Positions 50,307-63,570 of a stretch of 64,000 nucleotides of DNA are shown piece after piece; within the stretch, counting starts at the first letter, position 1, and each line of letters begins with the position of its first letter. The stretch is from Scortum barcoo (taxonomy: Eukaryota; Chordata; Actinopteri; Centrarchiformes; Terapontidae): contig CM041546.1 in NCBI GenBank assembly GCA_023238725.1, positions 6,220,483-6,284,482 of the forward strand. The letters are read 5' to 3'. The position numbers were made by a program, and so were the translations under genes. The notes under the pieces are model-generated. The model was given only the letters and a program-made list of their open reading frames with translations. It did no database searches and was not told the DNA's origin.

Positions 50307-53300
50307 CCTCTTTTTTTCTGTTTCCCCTTTGCCCATTTCATCTCGCTCTTTCTCCCTCTTTCTGCTTCTCTCAGCTAAATATAATACACTATCCCTCACA
50401 AGCCAGCATATATAATGTGGATTTTAGTAGTGCTCTGCTTCCTTAAGCAAACTCTGTGACAGAAAACCATCATTTGAAAATGGGAGGACCTGCAGTAATA
50501 GCGCGGCTGCATCTTTTCTCCGGCTTTATGCTCTGTTTCAGGAAAGTTGAACAGTAATGAAGGCTTACTGTAATTCTTACTTTTAGCTTAAGGAAGTATA
50601 AAATATAATGTGCTATCAACTTTGTGCAAAGCTCTGCAGCAGAGTATCATACTTTATAATATATTTTGATATATTTTTGTTTGGTCTTTTTAACAAGACC
50701 ACACACTGTTGCCCATGAACTGCAATTGAAGCACTCTTTCCTTCTAAAACATTTGGGAGGATTTTGCTTATTGTGCTTTGTATTCAATTAAAAAATCAGT
50801 TCTTATGTGAGCACGCTAGGCTAACTAGCTTTAATTTTAAAGCTCCTGCACACTCGAATTGAATGTTTTATGTTCATCTAATATCACCCAAAGAGGCACG
50901 TCTCGCCAGCATTAGCCGTGACACTTGGTGCATTCATCTGCAGATTTTTCCTGATTCGTTTGTGAAAAATTTATTCAAATTTCAGCTGGATTTCTAAATG
51001 TAAAAGAAAACGTTTTAATATCACTGTTGTGAGGCGTATGCATCCTTTGTAGTACAATTCAAAAGTATTTTGCATAAGAATTGGCCATGACAGGCTTTGT
51101 TTTTTGAGAAAGAGCTTGCTCCTTTGCTGCGCAGGACATCAATCCCATTAAATACCGTGATCATCAAATGAGACTGCTGCCGTAAAATGCATTCGATTTT
51201 TAGTTAATTCTATACAATAGGTGTACAACTATGTAATTATAGCTATACAATATGTGTGTTATCTAACTAGCCTGCCATATAGTCCTACGTCCAGCATCAG
51301 AAGCCAACTGTCTTTGTGTTTAATGTTGTTCGACGGTGGTTTTTAGAATATTGTTAGAAAATCTATTTTAAAATATTAGATGAGATATTTGATAAATTAT
51401 TATGTCCTTTTCTTCCCCGTGTGCTCCATCCTTGTGTCTGGTTCAAGGCAGAGTTGACATTGTAAAATACAGATAATGAATCATATTCTTTTTAAAAGTG
51501 GAGGACAGCCGAGTGGCCAAGGGCGTGTGTGTGTGTTCGCAGCGACTCTAAAATAAAAGCTGAACCTGCGTTTGTGTGCACACTCTGCATCCCTCTGTGT
51601 GCGAACCTGTGTCTTTTTGTGAGGCCAGACCACCTCTGGTCCCACAAAAGCAGGAGGAGGACAATGAGGAGAAGGAGGAAAGAAAGACATAGAGGAGACG
51701 AGAGGAGTGGGAGGGAGCCTAGTGAGTGAAACCCAATCGAATTAAATGTAATCTGGCCTGAATGTGCACAACCATCAGCTGCTCTCCAATCTTATTAACC
51801 CTGCATTACCAGCCCTGGGTTGTGTGTTTGTGTGCGTGTGTCTTTTTATGTTAGTGTGCATGGAGGAGGCAGAGAGATGGAGGAGTTAAGTGGATAAGTG
51901 AGAAAAGAGAAGGAAGAGATGGACAGGTTGGGAAGGAGGAGCGGGTGCGATAGGCAGGGAGATGGAGGAGAAAATGAAGACAAATACGAGCGTTTGGGTG
52001 ATTAATTTGCCTCTGTGGCACCGCTAATGAAAAAAATATTTCTCATCATAACAGTAATCACGATAATTTCTGGTGACACTTAACAGTTTCTTTGTCTTGC
52101 CGCATTAACTTGTGTATTATACCATCAAAAGAGGTGGGACAGAAATCAGCCTATGAAGAATCTGACAACAAAGGCTAAACACAAAAGTACAAACTCAAGA
52201 TTTATTCTTTTAGTATAATTAACAGTTTTCAGCTACCACATCTCTTTTTTTTATAACATACACATTTCAGATTCATAACACAGAGTGAGAAACAATCAGT
52301 TTGATTCAATTTCTACTTTTGAAAAATGATGTATCACTGAGCCCTGCAGGGTGAGACACAGCACAGTTTTAGGAAAGACAACAGGAAACGGTGGCATGCG
52401 ACAGAACAGCTATTTTTAGACTGCTTTCAGTCATCAAGTTCATCAGTCATGCTGCGACTTATTATAGTGCTTTTTATAAGACAGTGTGTAATTTCGCATT
52501 TATCATAATAGCCTTTTTTAACTCCACAATACAACTAAAGAGAGATTTGTACTTTTGTTAATTAATGTGTATTAATTTGGTTAATTTACAATTAAGTCAC
52601 CCTACACAAATTCTGAAATGCAAGATGAAATGTCCATCTATATTTATGTTACGATAGTTTCTCTGTAGTTTACTGTTCTCCTTGATATCAAGTTGTTGTT
52701 TGAAAGACCTCATTCTGTTTATCCAGCCTGGAGCGTCATACTGTAGCTTAAGTGATATGCAGCCAAAAGACACCCATCCAAAGGTTCCAGACTCATAAAT
52801 ACTTTATGCAGTGTGTTCATTAAAAATGAGAATTTTGCACTTGAAGCAGGTGTTTACTGAAATGTAGTCTGCCAGAGTAGTCAGAAAGAGGCCGACAGAC
52901 AAATAAAGGGCATTCACTGTGACCGACTTGGACACGGAAATGAATGAATAGTGTTCAGTTGGGATGTATACAATCTGTGTTTTTCTCGGTTTTCTAGTTT
53001 GCCAACACCCTGGTACTACCAGGCCAGAGATCACTTTGCAATCAGTGATCCACTGAGACGGCTTCTTTGAGTTGAAGGTGTTTGTTTCGTTCAATCAAAT
53101 ATTTAAGGAGGGTGAAATGTTATTAAAGTCCTCTGTGCCAAAGCACGTTTGTTAGATAGGCCCTAACATTTAGAAAAACATCTGCAAATGCTTTCATGGG
53201 TCAGGTGTTGTTTGAATCCTCACATCAGATGAACAAAACAGACATTTCTACGCCTCCATGGCAGCCAAAGTTCTAGTCTTATACAAAAAGGTCTCTGGTT

Positions 53301-56300
53301 GTTCATTTAAGCCTCTGATTTTTTGCTTTATATCTCATAATGATATAATTTAATATCTCTGTGGACAGCAACAGTTAGTACACTGTGAATTCTGCAGCTC
53401 CCTGTATCATGCCTGACAGCAGAAATAGTGCAAAAAGAAAACTGGGTGGTGGTTAAGCAGGGATGGCTGCACTCTGAAAGAAACTGTCCCAAGAGCTCCA
53501 AAGCTGGATTCTATATTAGAGAGAAATGCTTTGAAATCTTCATGTTTTTAGACTTTTAGGTATTTTTGCCACTTTATGAAGAACGCTCTCTTTCTTTTTA
53601 GGGGACAGAAATTTGGTCCCAGCCCATAGTACAAATATGAGAGCAGAAAACCAGCATCTGGAGCATGATGTCATGACGTGAGGTCATGTACAAATAAAAC
53701 ATAAGTACACACTGTACAGTCAGCCGTTATGTTTTCACAAAGTTATCATTAATGAAATAAAATGAAATAACTGGTGGCCGTGTAATGAAATGTGTTAGAG
53801 TTTGATTTCTCGTCCAGGTCGATATAAAATCTAAATGTGCTAACAACAACACAGCGCAGTGTGTGGAAACTACAGTTTGTCCAAATACATGTGCAGAAAG
53901 TAAGTTAATAATAGATTCCCAAACCAATATGTTATCTATTTTGGCAGTTAATTAAAGTATTAATCTTCATTGCTTAATATTCCAACAATACAAAGGACCA
54001 CAACAATAACATTTTGAACTGAGATCGTGAGTCTTCAACTTATATCAGGCATCACCCAGTGTGAGTAAGGCGTTTTTCAACCGGTGAAAGCCTCATTTAA
54101 AAGTGAAACCCTTTCGGATTCGGTATCACCCCGGCATTACCCCCGAGAGGACGGAAAACAAAGAGGAATGAGGGAAATATTGCCATGAACAGAGGAGGGA
54201 TAGAGTAGGTAGCCGGAGAGTGGGGGTGGTGCTCGGTTTGATGGAGCTGGGTTGAGAACAGCTCTATAAGGACGGAGATAACTGGAAAACACTATAAAAC
54301 GCCTTTCACATTCTTTCCCTCTGTGGAATTAGCCTTTGAGTGGGCTGCCGGAGCGAGGGAGGGTGCACGGAGAGAGATTGATGGTAGGGAGGGGAGTGGG
54401 AAGCCCAAACTATAGCGAGGGAGGATAGAGAGAGAGAGAGATGGAGTGAATGTGGAGTGGGCAGCTTGAACTCTGAGAGCGAGGAATGCAGAGTGATCAA
54501 GGAGAAGGAGGAAGTGCAGGGAGGAAATAAAAAAAAAGGCTGGAAGAAAAAAAGGGAGGGTTTGAGGAAGGAGAGGGCTGTGCCGCATTTGAAATCTCAT
54601 TCCACGCACACCGTGGTACATATGAATGAAGTATATTAATGGTAATGGGAGCGGCTGACTGAAAATGTCCCTATTTTATGGGGACGCTATTAAGTCTGTT
54701 TTCTGATTGGCTCCTCACTCCTCACATCTCTCATTGTTATTGGTGGCCAGGCATGTTTGTTGTTTGTCATTGGGCAGGCAGCAGAGTCGGCGAGATTCAC
54801 AATCCGACGGCATAATTCAGCCATCGATCAAACTTTTCGGACAGCGGTAGCCAAACTGCTCCTCCAGACAGACGTGGGGAGAGAGAGAGCTTTCAGAGTC
54901 GAATATCACAAATCAAATGCTGTAACCTTTAAGTATGTCTGAGTCTGCACATGCCCACTGAAAACCAATGAGCCTTTTTTTTCTCGCTGTCAGCCTGTCT
55001 ACTACATCTTCACTTACCTTTCTTTCTTTTCTTGTCTTTCTTTTTTTTTCCTTCCCATCACACATCCCCATTTCCCCTCTTCGTCTTGAAAAAGTTGCCT
55101 CACTGAGCTCTTTAGGGTCAGTCGTCTTTATTGACCACGCACAAGGAATCGTGATGGCGACTGAGCGAGGCACCTGCAATGCCTGCTGGTCCTTGTAACA
55201 TTTACCCAGATGAGTGATTTGTATGCGTGTGTACGTCTCTGCAGCAGAGACAAACTGTATTCCAGCTTACAATTCAAGATAAAGCCAAAGGTGTTGAAGT
55301 GAAGCAGTAAAGGATCTGTGGTTGCAGGGAAAAGAGTAGAAAACAATGTCCCTTTTTAAACTTTTTGTGATACTAACTTAGATACAGTGAAACTAGAACT
55401 GTACACAGACAGGTCAGTGGATTATTCTAAGTAATAGAAAATCCCATCACTTGCCTGTGTGTATGACGTTACACCTGAACTACAAATATGGCAAAACATC
55501 TGATTATACAATAAAACTGAAACTGCATGACTTAATAGGATATGAAGGAGTAATTTTCTTTTGTAATTTGGGTGAAATACATATATAAATCACCATCTGT
55601 TGCTTTATTGTACATTATGGAGACTATGAATAAGTATTAAAATAACTACATTCTGACTTTTTTACCTCCCTTTTTCCCCAAAGAACTGTAGTACTGTCTA
55701 CTATCTATACTGCTAAATTGAATAAATTATATCTTTGCATTGCATATTACTTGATAACTACAAAACTGATTGCACTGAGCATTTAGTTATAAATTTCCCT
55801 GTCTCTAATCCAGGCTCAGATGTGGCGCAGATGCAAAAGAAATACTGCAATTTTTAATGAAATATTGTATTTGAAACTAAATTATGGTTCGCAATAAGGC
55901 ATTCATTTCATTTTCTTTTCAAATCCTTCACAAAAAAAAAAAAAAATCAGTCGTATTCCATCTATTGGCTAACTTGCGTAGCTCTGCAATTTCAAAGAAA
56001 AGGCATCTGTTAGCGATGTCAATTGATTTGACTGTGGATATAATATATATTATACGATTAGCTCAGTGTCAAGTTGAGTTAATGGCTTGTTCCAACAGTC
56101 ACTCTAAAAGGGGCGTGAAATCTTAATTTCCTGATAATCACAAAATAAGAATGCTTTCCGTGTAAAGAAAAGATAGTAATAATTCTGTAAAAATGTATAC
56201 TGCTGCAGATGAAACTGAAAATTATAGCAAGCACTTAGAAGATCCAATCGACTGCCGTTAGTCTATTTTTTTTTTTTTTTTTCAGGAAAATTCTCATTCT

Positions 56301-57800
56301 GGCTCGAGAGGGCAAATTGGACATTAGCAGCCGTGGTCCTGCAAGTGGATAAAAATTCCTGGCTGCTCCTATGAATGTTAAATATAGAGGTGCTTGGGTC
56401 TGTGCTCCTATGCATGCCATTATAATAAATCATATATAATTGCTGCTTCTATTCTCTTTCTGTGTGTATATGTGAATGTACAAGTGTGTGTGTGCGTTAG
56501 TGATAAGGTCATTATTACTTAATTGGTTGACTGACTAGTGGTGGGTTATTGGTTATCAGATCTTATATAAGTAAGATTTGGGATTATGGCACTGCTGGGA
56601 GCCAAACTGGAACACAAGCCAGGCCTGTGGTGGGTGCTCGTATGACGAAGCTTTAACAAGGCTTTGTCTCAGGGGGACACTGAACCTGCTCAGTTTAGGC
56701 TCGAAGGGTTTAAGAACCCTTGTTAGAGCCTAATGACTTTGTAAGAGGGGAGGATGTGGTTTGTAAAGGTAAAATGAACAGATGAATGTGTGTGTGAGCG
56801 TGCTGTCATAAGGTGTCCTTGGTGGAGGATATGATGGTAATTAGGCTGCTGTTTTCTCAATGGTGTTCCAGCAATGAGTCTATTTAACCTCTTGGCGGTG
56901 TGTATTTGTGTGTGTGTGTGTATGCACACCTAAGAACTGTGTGTGTGGGAGGAGGGGGTCTGTGTGAGTGTATATGCACCAGAAATGAAACTGTCAGATG
57001 TTGATGTCTGTGCATGTGTCTCTGCATGAGTGTGTGTGTGGGAGAGTGTGTGTGTGTGTAGCGTACATGTGTGGTTGCCCTTTAGTATTTGCTGACTCAG
57101 GCTGGTTTCCCTCTCTAAAAGTAAATAACCTTGGTCCACCCAAGCTGTCAGCTGGCCCCACTGTGCCCTCGTCCCAACATCTAAAGACGGCGAGAAAATC
57201 TCTCGCTCTCTCATCTGAGCGCCACAGCAACATACACCACAAGCACATCTTCAGAGAGCCTGCGTGCTGCAAAAGAAAAGAACTTGTATCTTCAAAAAGC
57301 CACCTTCTGATGCCAAACCGGTGCAGTTTACATGCTTTTATTTTCTGCCAGCACATTAAATTTATCCCCCTACATGTTGCTGCATGTCACTTTGAACGCG
57401 TCGTCTGTAGCAGAGACTGTTCCTCAACCAAGGGTCTCGGGTTCAAGTTCACACGCTCGTGTTTGAGAGAGAGGATCGTTCGCTCGGCTGTTTGCACTGA
57501 GTGAGATGACCGCGGCTACATTTTGTTGTTTTTCCCTAACAAAGCATAGCGACGGCCAGCGGGGAAAAAATTCTCTGAATGAGAGAATCTCAATATTTAG
57601 TTTTGAAATCAACGCCAGTGCTTTCTGTACGCCCAAAGCAAGCAAACCAAGCCGATCCAAACCAAACCGAAATTAAGGAAGGTAAAATATTTGGCAACGT
57701 GGTCGACATATCTGTTTATGTGTTCTATTCTATTCTTTATATTGTTGAAGGGCTGTGGTTGTATATTTTTGAGCGATAATGTTATATCCAACTTCAACTA

Positions 57801-57854
57801 TCTATCCATCCATCCATCCATCCATCCATCCATCCATCCATCCATCCATCCATC
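57801..57854 (+). repeat. (CATC)n tetranucleotide repeat
   Basis: About thirteen CATC units. The Ile-His-Pro-Ser repeats in overlapping open frames are an artefact of this repeat. Confidence 0.97.
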
Positions 57855-57984
57855 ATTACTGCCACTCCGTCTTCATGTACCTCGCTCATTATATTCTTCC
57901 CACCCGAAGTTGTTTGTCTCTCACTTTTTCCTTCTTGTTTTGCTCCTCTCTCTCATTCTCTTTCTCCTCTCTGTCTCCTCCGCC

Positions 57985-58007
57985 CTCTCTCTCTCTCTCT
58001 CTCTCTC
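57985..58007 (+). repeat. (CT)11 microsatellite
   Basis: CT run within a longer pyrimidine-rich tract. Confidence 0.93.
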
Positions 58008-59801
58008 CCAAGCCATCCCCCTGGAGGTTAATCCCTCCGGTTTCAAATAGAGATAACCATGGCAACAGGCCATGGCTTTCGAGCTTTGGGTCCGTAGGAC
58101 AAAAGCATTGATCAGGATGAAATAGTGTCAGGTATAAGCGCCAAACACACAACATGCACATGGCGCACACACAGACACACACACAAATTGTGGTTGTTTG
58201 TATCAGAGCATCCACTAACCCCGACTTCGCTGCTCAGTCGCTCATATTACACTGTGTGAAAATCAACCAAGCATACATGTTGCTGCCACTGTTAAATCGA
58301 TACATTGTTAAATCTAACAAAGCCCCGTAACAGGATGTGTTTAAATTGATGAAGACGCAAACAGGAAGCAATAAACAATGATAAAATATTTTAAAGGTAA
58401 ATAAAACTTTAATAGTCATTTGGGATGATTGAATCAGAAGACGTGAACATTTGAGCTTTGAAGGTCTATTGTTTTGAAGCTTCTGAGATATAAAGAAAAT
58501 GTGTGCTGGGAAAAGCCTTAAAGTGTTACAACAACTACAGGTTAGAGCCACCAACCTCTTATTGTACAGCTGCTCAGTGACCTATAATAGAAAAATATCT
58601 CAGAAAAATGCTCTGTCAGGTGTGAATGTGTCTAACTTTGACCCAAAAAGCACATACATCACTCAATCCACCGTGATACAGTTATGAAAACTATTGTTGC
58701 GATGGAAATTTATAACAGATTTTACATCATTCTCGGGCCATACTTCAGGCCATCTCGCAGCACATGGATTCACTGACACACATGCACATACAGTGCTTAA
58801 CCTTGATGTCTGGATTGCGGCATGACAGATGTAGTGAGAGAAGCAGAGTTGATGAAAAAGGTCTTTTATTGAAGTGTAAACCAGTATTCCTCTCCTCAAG
58901 GGCTTTATAGCCGAGACCGGCAGAAGGTGTGGGTGGACATGGGCAGCTTAACTCCCCATAATACAGCAAGTCAACCAGCTTGTGTAACTTTTATAAGTGC
59001 TGCAAGTGTTATATGCCCTTGGTTGATATGACAGTCTCATTTTTAGACTTTTACTGCAGTGTAATTAAGGTGAGAATAAGGTTGTAGCCTCTGCCTTAAG
59101 GCCCTCATTTATACTCTAACATTGACTTTTCTTTGCTCGTTCTCAAGAGGAATGGGTTTGAAAATCCAAAAAATGTTCAAATGCAAAATACAAGAGATGC
59201 ATGGTGGAACTTCACCAAGACACCGAAATTTGAATCTGAGGTGAGACATTTCTTTGACTGTAATGTTCCTACGCAGTTCGGTTATTCAGCAGCATTTCTC
59301 TATACTCATCTCGGCATGTATATTACATGACACATTGGGACAAAATACCAACTTTGGTCAGAATTAAACGTGACTTTTCCGTCGTGATGATTGTATCTGA
59401 GCCAGTGAGCTCTGTGTAATGTTAATCACTGCAGTGCCAAGAGCGTAAACCTACTCTTCCCCTGCACTTTTCGAGAACTTTTTTTAATTTTGCAGTTCCC
59501 CTTTAATTTGTTTTCTCTCTGGCTGTGGCTTTTAACTTCGTTTCCCAATAATTTGTCTGAGGACAAGCCACATGCTATTAGCACAGGGAAAAAAAAAGCC
59601 GGAAACAACAACAATAAAAAAAAAATTGCATTCAATAAGTTTGTCTAAAAACTTTCTTTATTAATTTTCTCTTTCCTTATCCGAGAAAGAAAGTGCTTCC
59701 TCAATGATAATCCAGAAATCCAGCATGCCTTCTGGTTTATTGCATTTTTCTAATGAAATGCTCTGGTACAGACAGGCAATCAAGGAGTAATTCAGTGAAA
59801 G

Positions 59802-59825
59802 GAGAGAGAGAGAGAGAGAGAGAGA
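59802..59825 (+). repeat. (GA)12 microsatellite
   Basis: Alternating GA shortly before the SINE-like repeat. Confidence 0.95.
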
Positions 59826-59869
59826 AGTAGCATGTGAGTCAGTTTGGGAGCAGAGCTGGACTTGCATTT

Positions 59870-60035
59870 AATCCGCTGGAGTGGGTAGTGCAGGGTCACA
59901 GTGTAGGCTGCAGACCATGCAACCGGGATTGCAAGGTTTGAGTCCCTCTCTTTGACCGGCTGACCACCACTCATCCTCTCTCTCCCTCACATTTCCTGTC
60001 GCTCTTTACAAGATACTGTCCAGTAAAGCAGAAAA
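59870..60035 (+). repeat. Degenerate tRNA-derived SINE
   Basis: The segment has a tRNA-like head (AGTGGGTAGTGC, then a B-box-like GGTTTGAGTCC at 59935-59945), then a pyrimidine-rich body with CATTTCCTGTCGCTCTTTAC and an end resembling the tail CTGTCAATAAAGGCAAAAA seen in common teleost SINEs. It is too degenerate for a tRNA gene. Family name not assigned. Confidence 0.6.
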
Positions 60036-60319
60036 TACCATCCTGTACAAAATGGTGACTTTAGCAAGAAGAGACATAAAATTGATGCCTGCCATTGATT
60101 TAAAAAAAAAAAAAAAATCAATCAATTTTTTTGCGGCTGCATCAGAAAAACAGTGTGTCGACATCACTGGCTCAAAAAACAACCACATGATTTATGCTCG
60201 TTTGTCAGAGAGAATAAGAAGGTGCAGCACTTAATCACAAAACTGACCCAGAAATGAAAGAAACATCAGTTTTTCTTTTCAGAATGACATAATGTCTTTG
60301 CTACTTTGCTTAGAGAGAT

Positions 60320-60500
60320 TTCCATCTATAGAGGCGTCTTCCAGCTCTGATCCCTTACATGTGGTGTTCCCCAGGGATAAATTTTTGGTCCCTTTTTATT
60401 TTCTATATCTACGCTGACACTGAGCCTCAAGAAGACAGGGGATTCATTTTGCATTTATATACCGATGAGACCACACTTCATATTGCCCTAAACCTGGTCA
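60320..60500 (+). pseudogene. Decayed LINE reverse-transcriptase fragment
   Basis: One frame reads SLTCGVPQG, then a TAA (60378-60380), then IFGPFLFSI, which matches the conserved non-LTR retrotransposon pattern GVPQGSxLGPLLF in the RT palm. About 70 bases later HLYTDETTL stands where the catalytic box FHLYADDT would be, with ADD changed to TDE (60461-60469). The distance between the two motifs is shorter than expected, so bases have been lost. It resembles CR1/L2/Rex-type elements of fish, but the fragment is too short to assign a clade. No ends or tail are visible. Confidence 0.75.
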
Positions 60501-60994
60501 ATCAATTGATGTAAAACACACAACACGTGATATTTTATTTCAGACTTTCTTGTTAAAACACGTGACCATAGGGATGCAGTTTGTTTCTTTCAAAATTAGA
60601 CAAACCATTTTGTACAGCCTTATTTCTTTGGTCATTTTGGTTGCCATATTTGAGTTATTGTGACACATTTTAACATATTTTGTGGACCTCAAGTAGTTTA
60701 AATTATACTACAGCAACTTTATGCTGCAGTTACATTTGACAAGTCATCCCCTTCTCTTCCTCACTTCATCTATTTAACCTTTTTCATTTCCATCCATCCA
60801 CACTCCTCTTCCTCTCTTCCTCCCTTGCTCCCACCTCGATTATCTGAACGCAGTGTGACACCAAAGTTTATGAATGTGTGTGTGTTTTTTTAAGAATGCT
60901 TGTGTTTAAATGTTAACAATCGCTATTGTTAATGAGTTCATCAGCCGCCATGAAGCGAAGCTGACTGTGATGATGCAGCTTCAAGTGTAGACTG

Positions 60995-61019
60995 ACACAC
61001 ACACACACACACACACCAA

Positions 61020-61056
<37 letters not shown>
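60995..61056 (+). repeat. Compound (AC)11 and (CT)17 microsatellite
   Basis: An AC run (60995-61016) is separated by a few bases from a CT run (61022-61056). Confidence 0.96.
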
Positions 61057-61059
<3 letters not shown>

Positions 61060-61698
61060 AGCGTCAACAGGGTGTGTACCTGCAGAGTCAGAGACAGCTC
61101 CCCTCCTTGGTTCCAGACTCCATTAATCATTTAGAGCGAGGATTTCCCTGAAGCCTGCTCTCTCCTCAGGCAGACACTACGACATCAGGCTGAGGAGGCC
61201 TCGAATGACACAGAGACACATTTATCAGACATACGTTTTCATCAAAATCAACAAGTCCAGCCAACCTGTTTTTTTCTGTCATTCTTAAATATGCACAAAT
61301 AATTGGATCTGTTGCTTTGGTGCACGATTATTGTATTTCAGGAAGTTGTTGAATGTTTTATATCCTGGATAGCATGTCAATCAGCTCCATCTAAACTCTG
61401 AAAGGTACGGGTTCCTGACCCATTCATATTGAAATCTAGTGTTTTAGAGCACTTGACATACTGCTCAGACTTTCACTCGAAAATGTTTAAAAAGCAGCTT
61501 TTTAAGATAAATAATTTCCACTCAAGGTTATTTCACTTTTGCTTTTTCAAGCGACTTCTCAAGGGAATAAGTCAAACGGGTGAGAATTGGATTAGAAGTA
61601 AACAGCATGAGTGAAAGTGATGGCAGAATATGGCCCGGGAAAATTGAAAATAACTAGACTTATTTAGTTAATAAAAAACAGAAAAATAAAGACAAGAG

Positions 61699-61703
<5 letters not shown>

Positions 61704-61737
<34 letters not shown>
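61704..61737 (+). repeat. (TA)17 microsatellite
   Basis: Uninterrupted alternating TA. Confidence 0.97.
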
Positions 61738-61740
<3 letters not shown>

Positions 61741-63550
61741 TAGCTAGCCACATGCTTTTCTCTGAAAATTCCTGGCACGGAGAAGGAATGGAAATTTTGC
61801 CTGAGCTTTTCTTGACCTTTAGCAAATGCATTTGTTCATGCACACACACACTCCCTGTTTATTCGGTTAACACTCAGAAAGACACACCACGTACAAACGG
61901 ACACATGCTGACTCACACCATACGCATGCACACTTCTTTGAGTGGCAGGTGCATGACAGAAAAGTACTCGTTTATGGAAGCCACTTGACTGCAAGTAGTG
62001 TGTGTGTGTGTGTGTGCACGTAAAGGCCTGTCTCTCCCAGATCACCCGTCCGCATTCCAGGTAATTAGACTGGCCAACAGCTGAGTCCCATTAGCCTTGA
62101 TTACAGCATTCAGTACTACAGAAGAGAAAAGAAAGAGAGCTTGAGAGGGAGGGATGTGTGTGTACTGTACACACCGAGTATGTTTTTAAGGCATTATGCC
62201 CGTTATGTGGAGGTGTTTGTGTGTGTAAATCTTGTACATGGCTTTTATGTGCCATAGCGGTGCCTTGGCATGGTTAGGACCCATGGGCCTTAACAGTCTA
62301 ATGTAAGGAGCGTTTCTTGCGTCTATACCCATATGCATGTGTTTTATATTTTATTGCATAACTCCTATTTTTCTTAATTTTTCTTAATTGGCTTCCCACA
62401 GCGGAGGCTTAGAATTTTTTTTTACCAGTCAGCCAAAATGGATCACAGGCCTGTTCCTGGTGGATCCCCTCAAGATAAGAAACATCATATTTTTCCAATG
62501 AGTCTAAATGCCACATTTGGGTTTTTGGCTGAAAAAAAAAAAAAAAAGTTCAGGACCGAGCTGTAATGAAGTAACAGCAACCACATGACCGCAGGAAATG
62601 ACACCACTTTGAATCAGCTGTTAGGAATCAGGCCCACACTCATAAGTTGTGTTTGTGTGGTCAGTTTGAAGAATATACAGCTTCAAACATCATCAACAAA
62701 AAACACAAAAAACACAGTGCGACAGATGTAAGATTATAATCAGGCCAGGAAGTTGTTTTATCTATGCATCTGTCCATTTCTTTCAAATTAAACCCAAGGG
62801 AAACTGATCAACTCATTGGGCATTTTGATCTGAATTAATCCCAGGGAGTGTTTATTTAATCTACCAAGGGCTTCACCACCACCCTTTAGTTTTCTCTCGG
62901 TCTCCGTCTCTCTCTCTTTTCTATCTCTGTCTGACCCTCCTTGATGGTTTCAGTGTCTCGGGATTGGGTGATTGATTCCAGCTCTGGATGGCTGGCAGAC
63001 AGGCAGCCTGCACACTGGTGTGGAGCAGGGACTGCACTCTGCTCTGCCTCTGTGATGAATTACTGGTCTTTTAATACACACAGTAGAGTCGGTGTGAGTG
63101 GAAAAGAGAAAAAAAGATAGGATGAGAAGAGAAAAAGGCCATGTTAAAATTGCATTGAAAAATAGCAGACAGTGGAGAACAAAGCAAAAAAAAAAGACTA
63201 AGGGCAGGAGAGAAGAAGAAGAATCAAACATGCAAATAAATGGGTGAATTGAGTAATAACTGCATGTGTGACTAGAGATTGAGAGAACTCTGTGCGTGTA
63301 CCCCCCATTATCTAAAAAGGCCTCTCTTATTGCTTTAAATGAGTCATGCAGAGTGTGAAGATGCAGGCAGTGTTGGAAGCCTGAGGGAGGGAAAACGTTC
63401 TGCCTGTCACAAAATTGAATTAAACATTGAAACATAGTCAGTCTCCCACTTAGTCAAGTGTGATGCCGTTTCTTTGAATAGCCAGGGTTTCTTTGCCACT
63501 TCACAGCCACTAGAGAGTCACAGAGTGGAAAACAGCTTTTCTACCTCCGA

Positions 63551-63570
63551 ATATATATATATATATATAT
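63551..63570 (+). repeat. (AT)10 microsatellite
   Basis: Uninterrupted alternating AT. Confidence 0.95.

Noticed and set aside
56998..57504. 168-codon + strand open frame
   Set aside because: Begins in GT repeats and contains no motif I recognise; an overlapping - strand frame is equally long.
57801..57854. CRISPR-like short regular repeats
   Set aside because: A 4-bp microsatellite without spacers; the window is vertebrate intron.
57691..58111. Frames with HPSI repeats
   Set aside because: The peptide repeat is a direct reading of the CATC microsatellite.
59935..59945. Possible tRNA gene from a B-box-like sequence
   Set aside because: No cloverleaf can be drawn and the surrounding sequence fits a SINE.
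62950..63435. 161-codon - strand open frame
   Set aside because: Leu/Phe/Ser-rich from purine-rich DNA on the + strand; no known domain.
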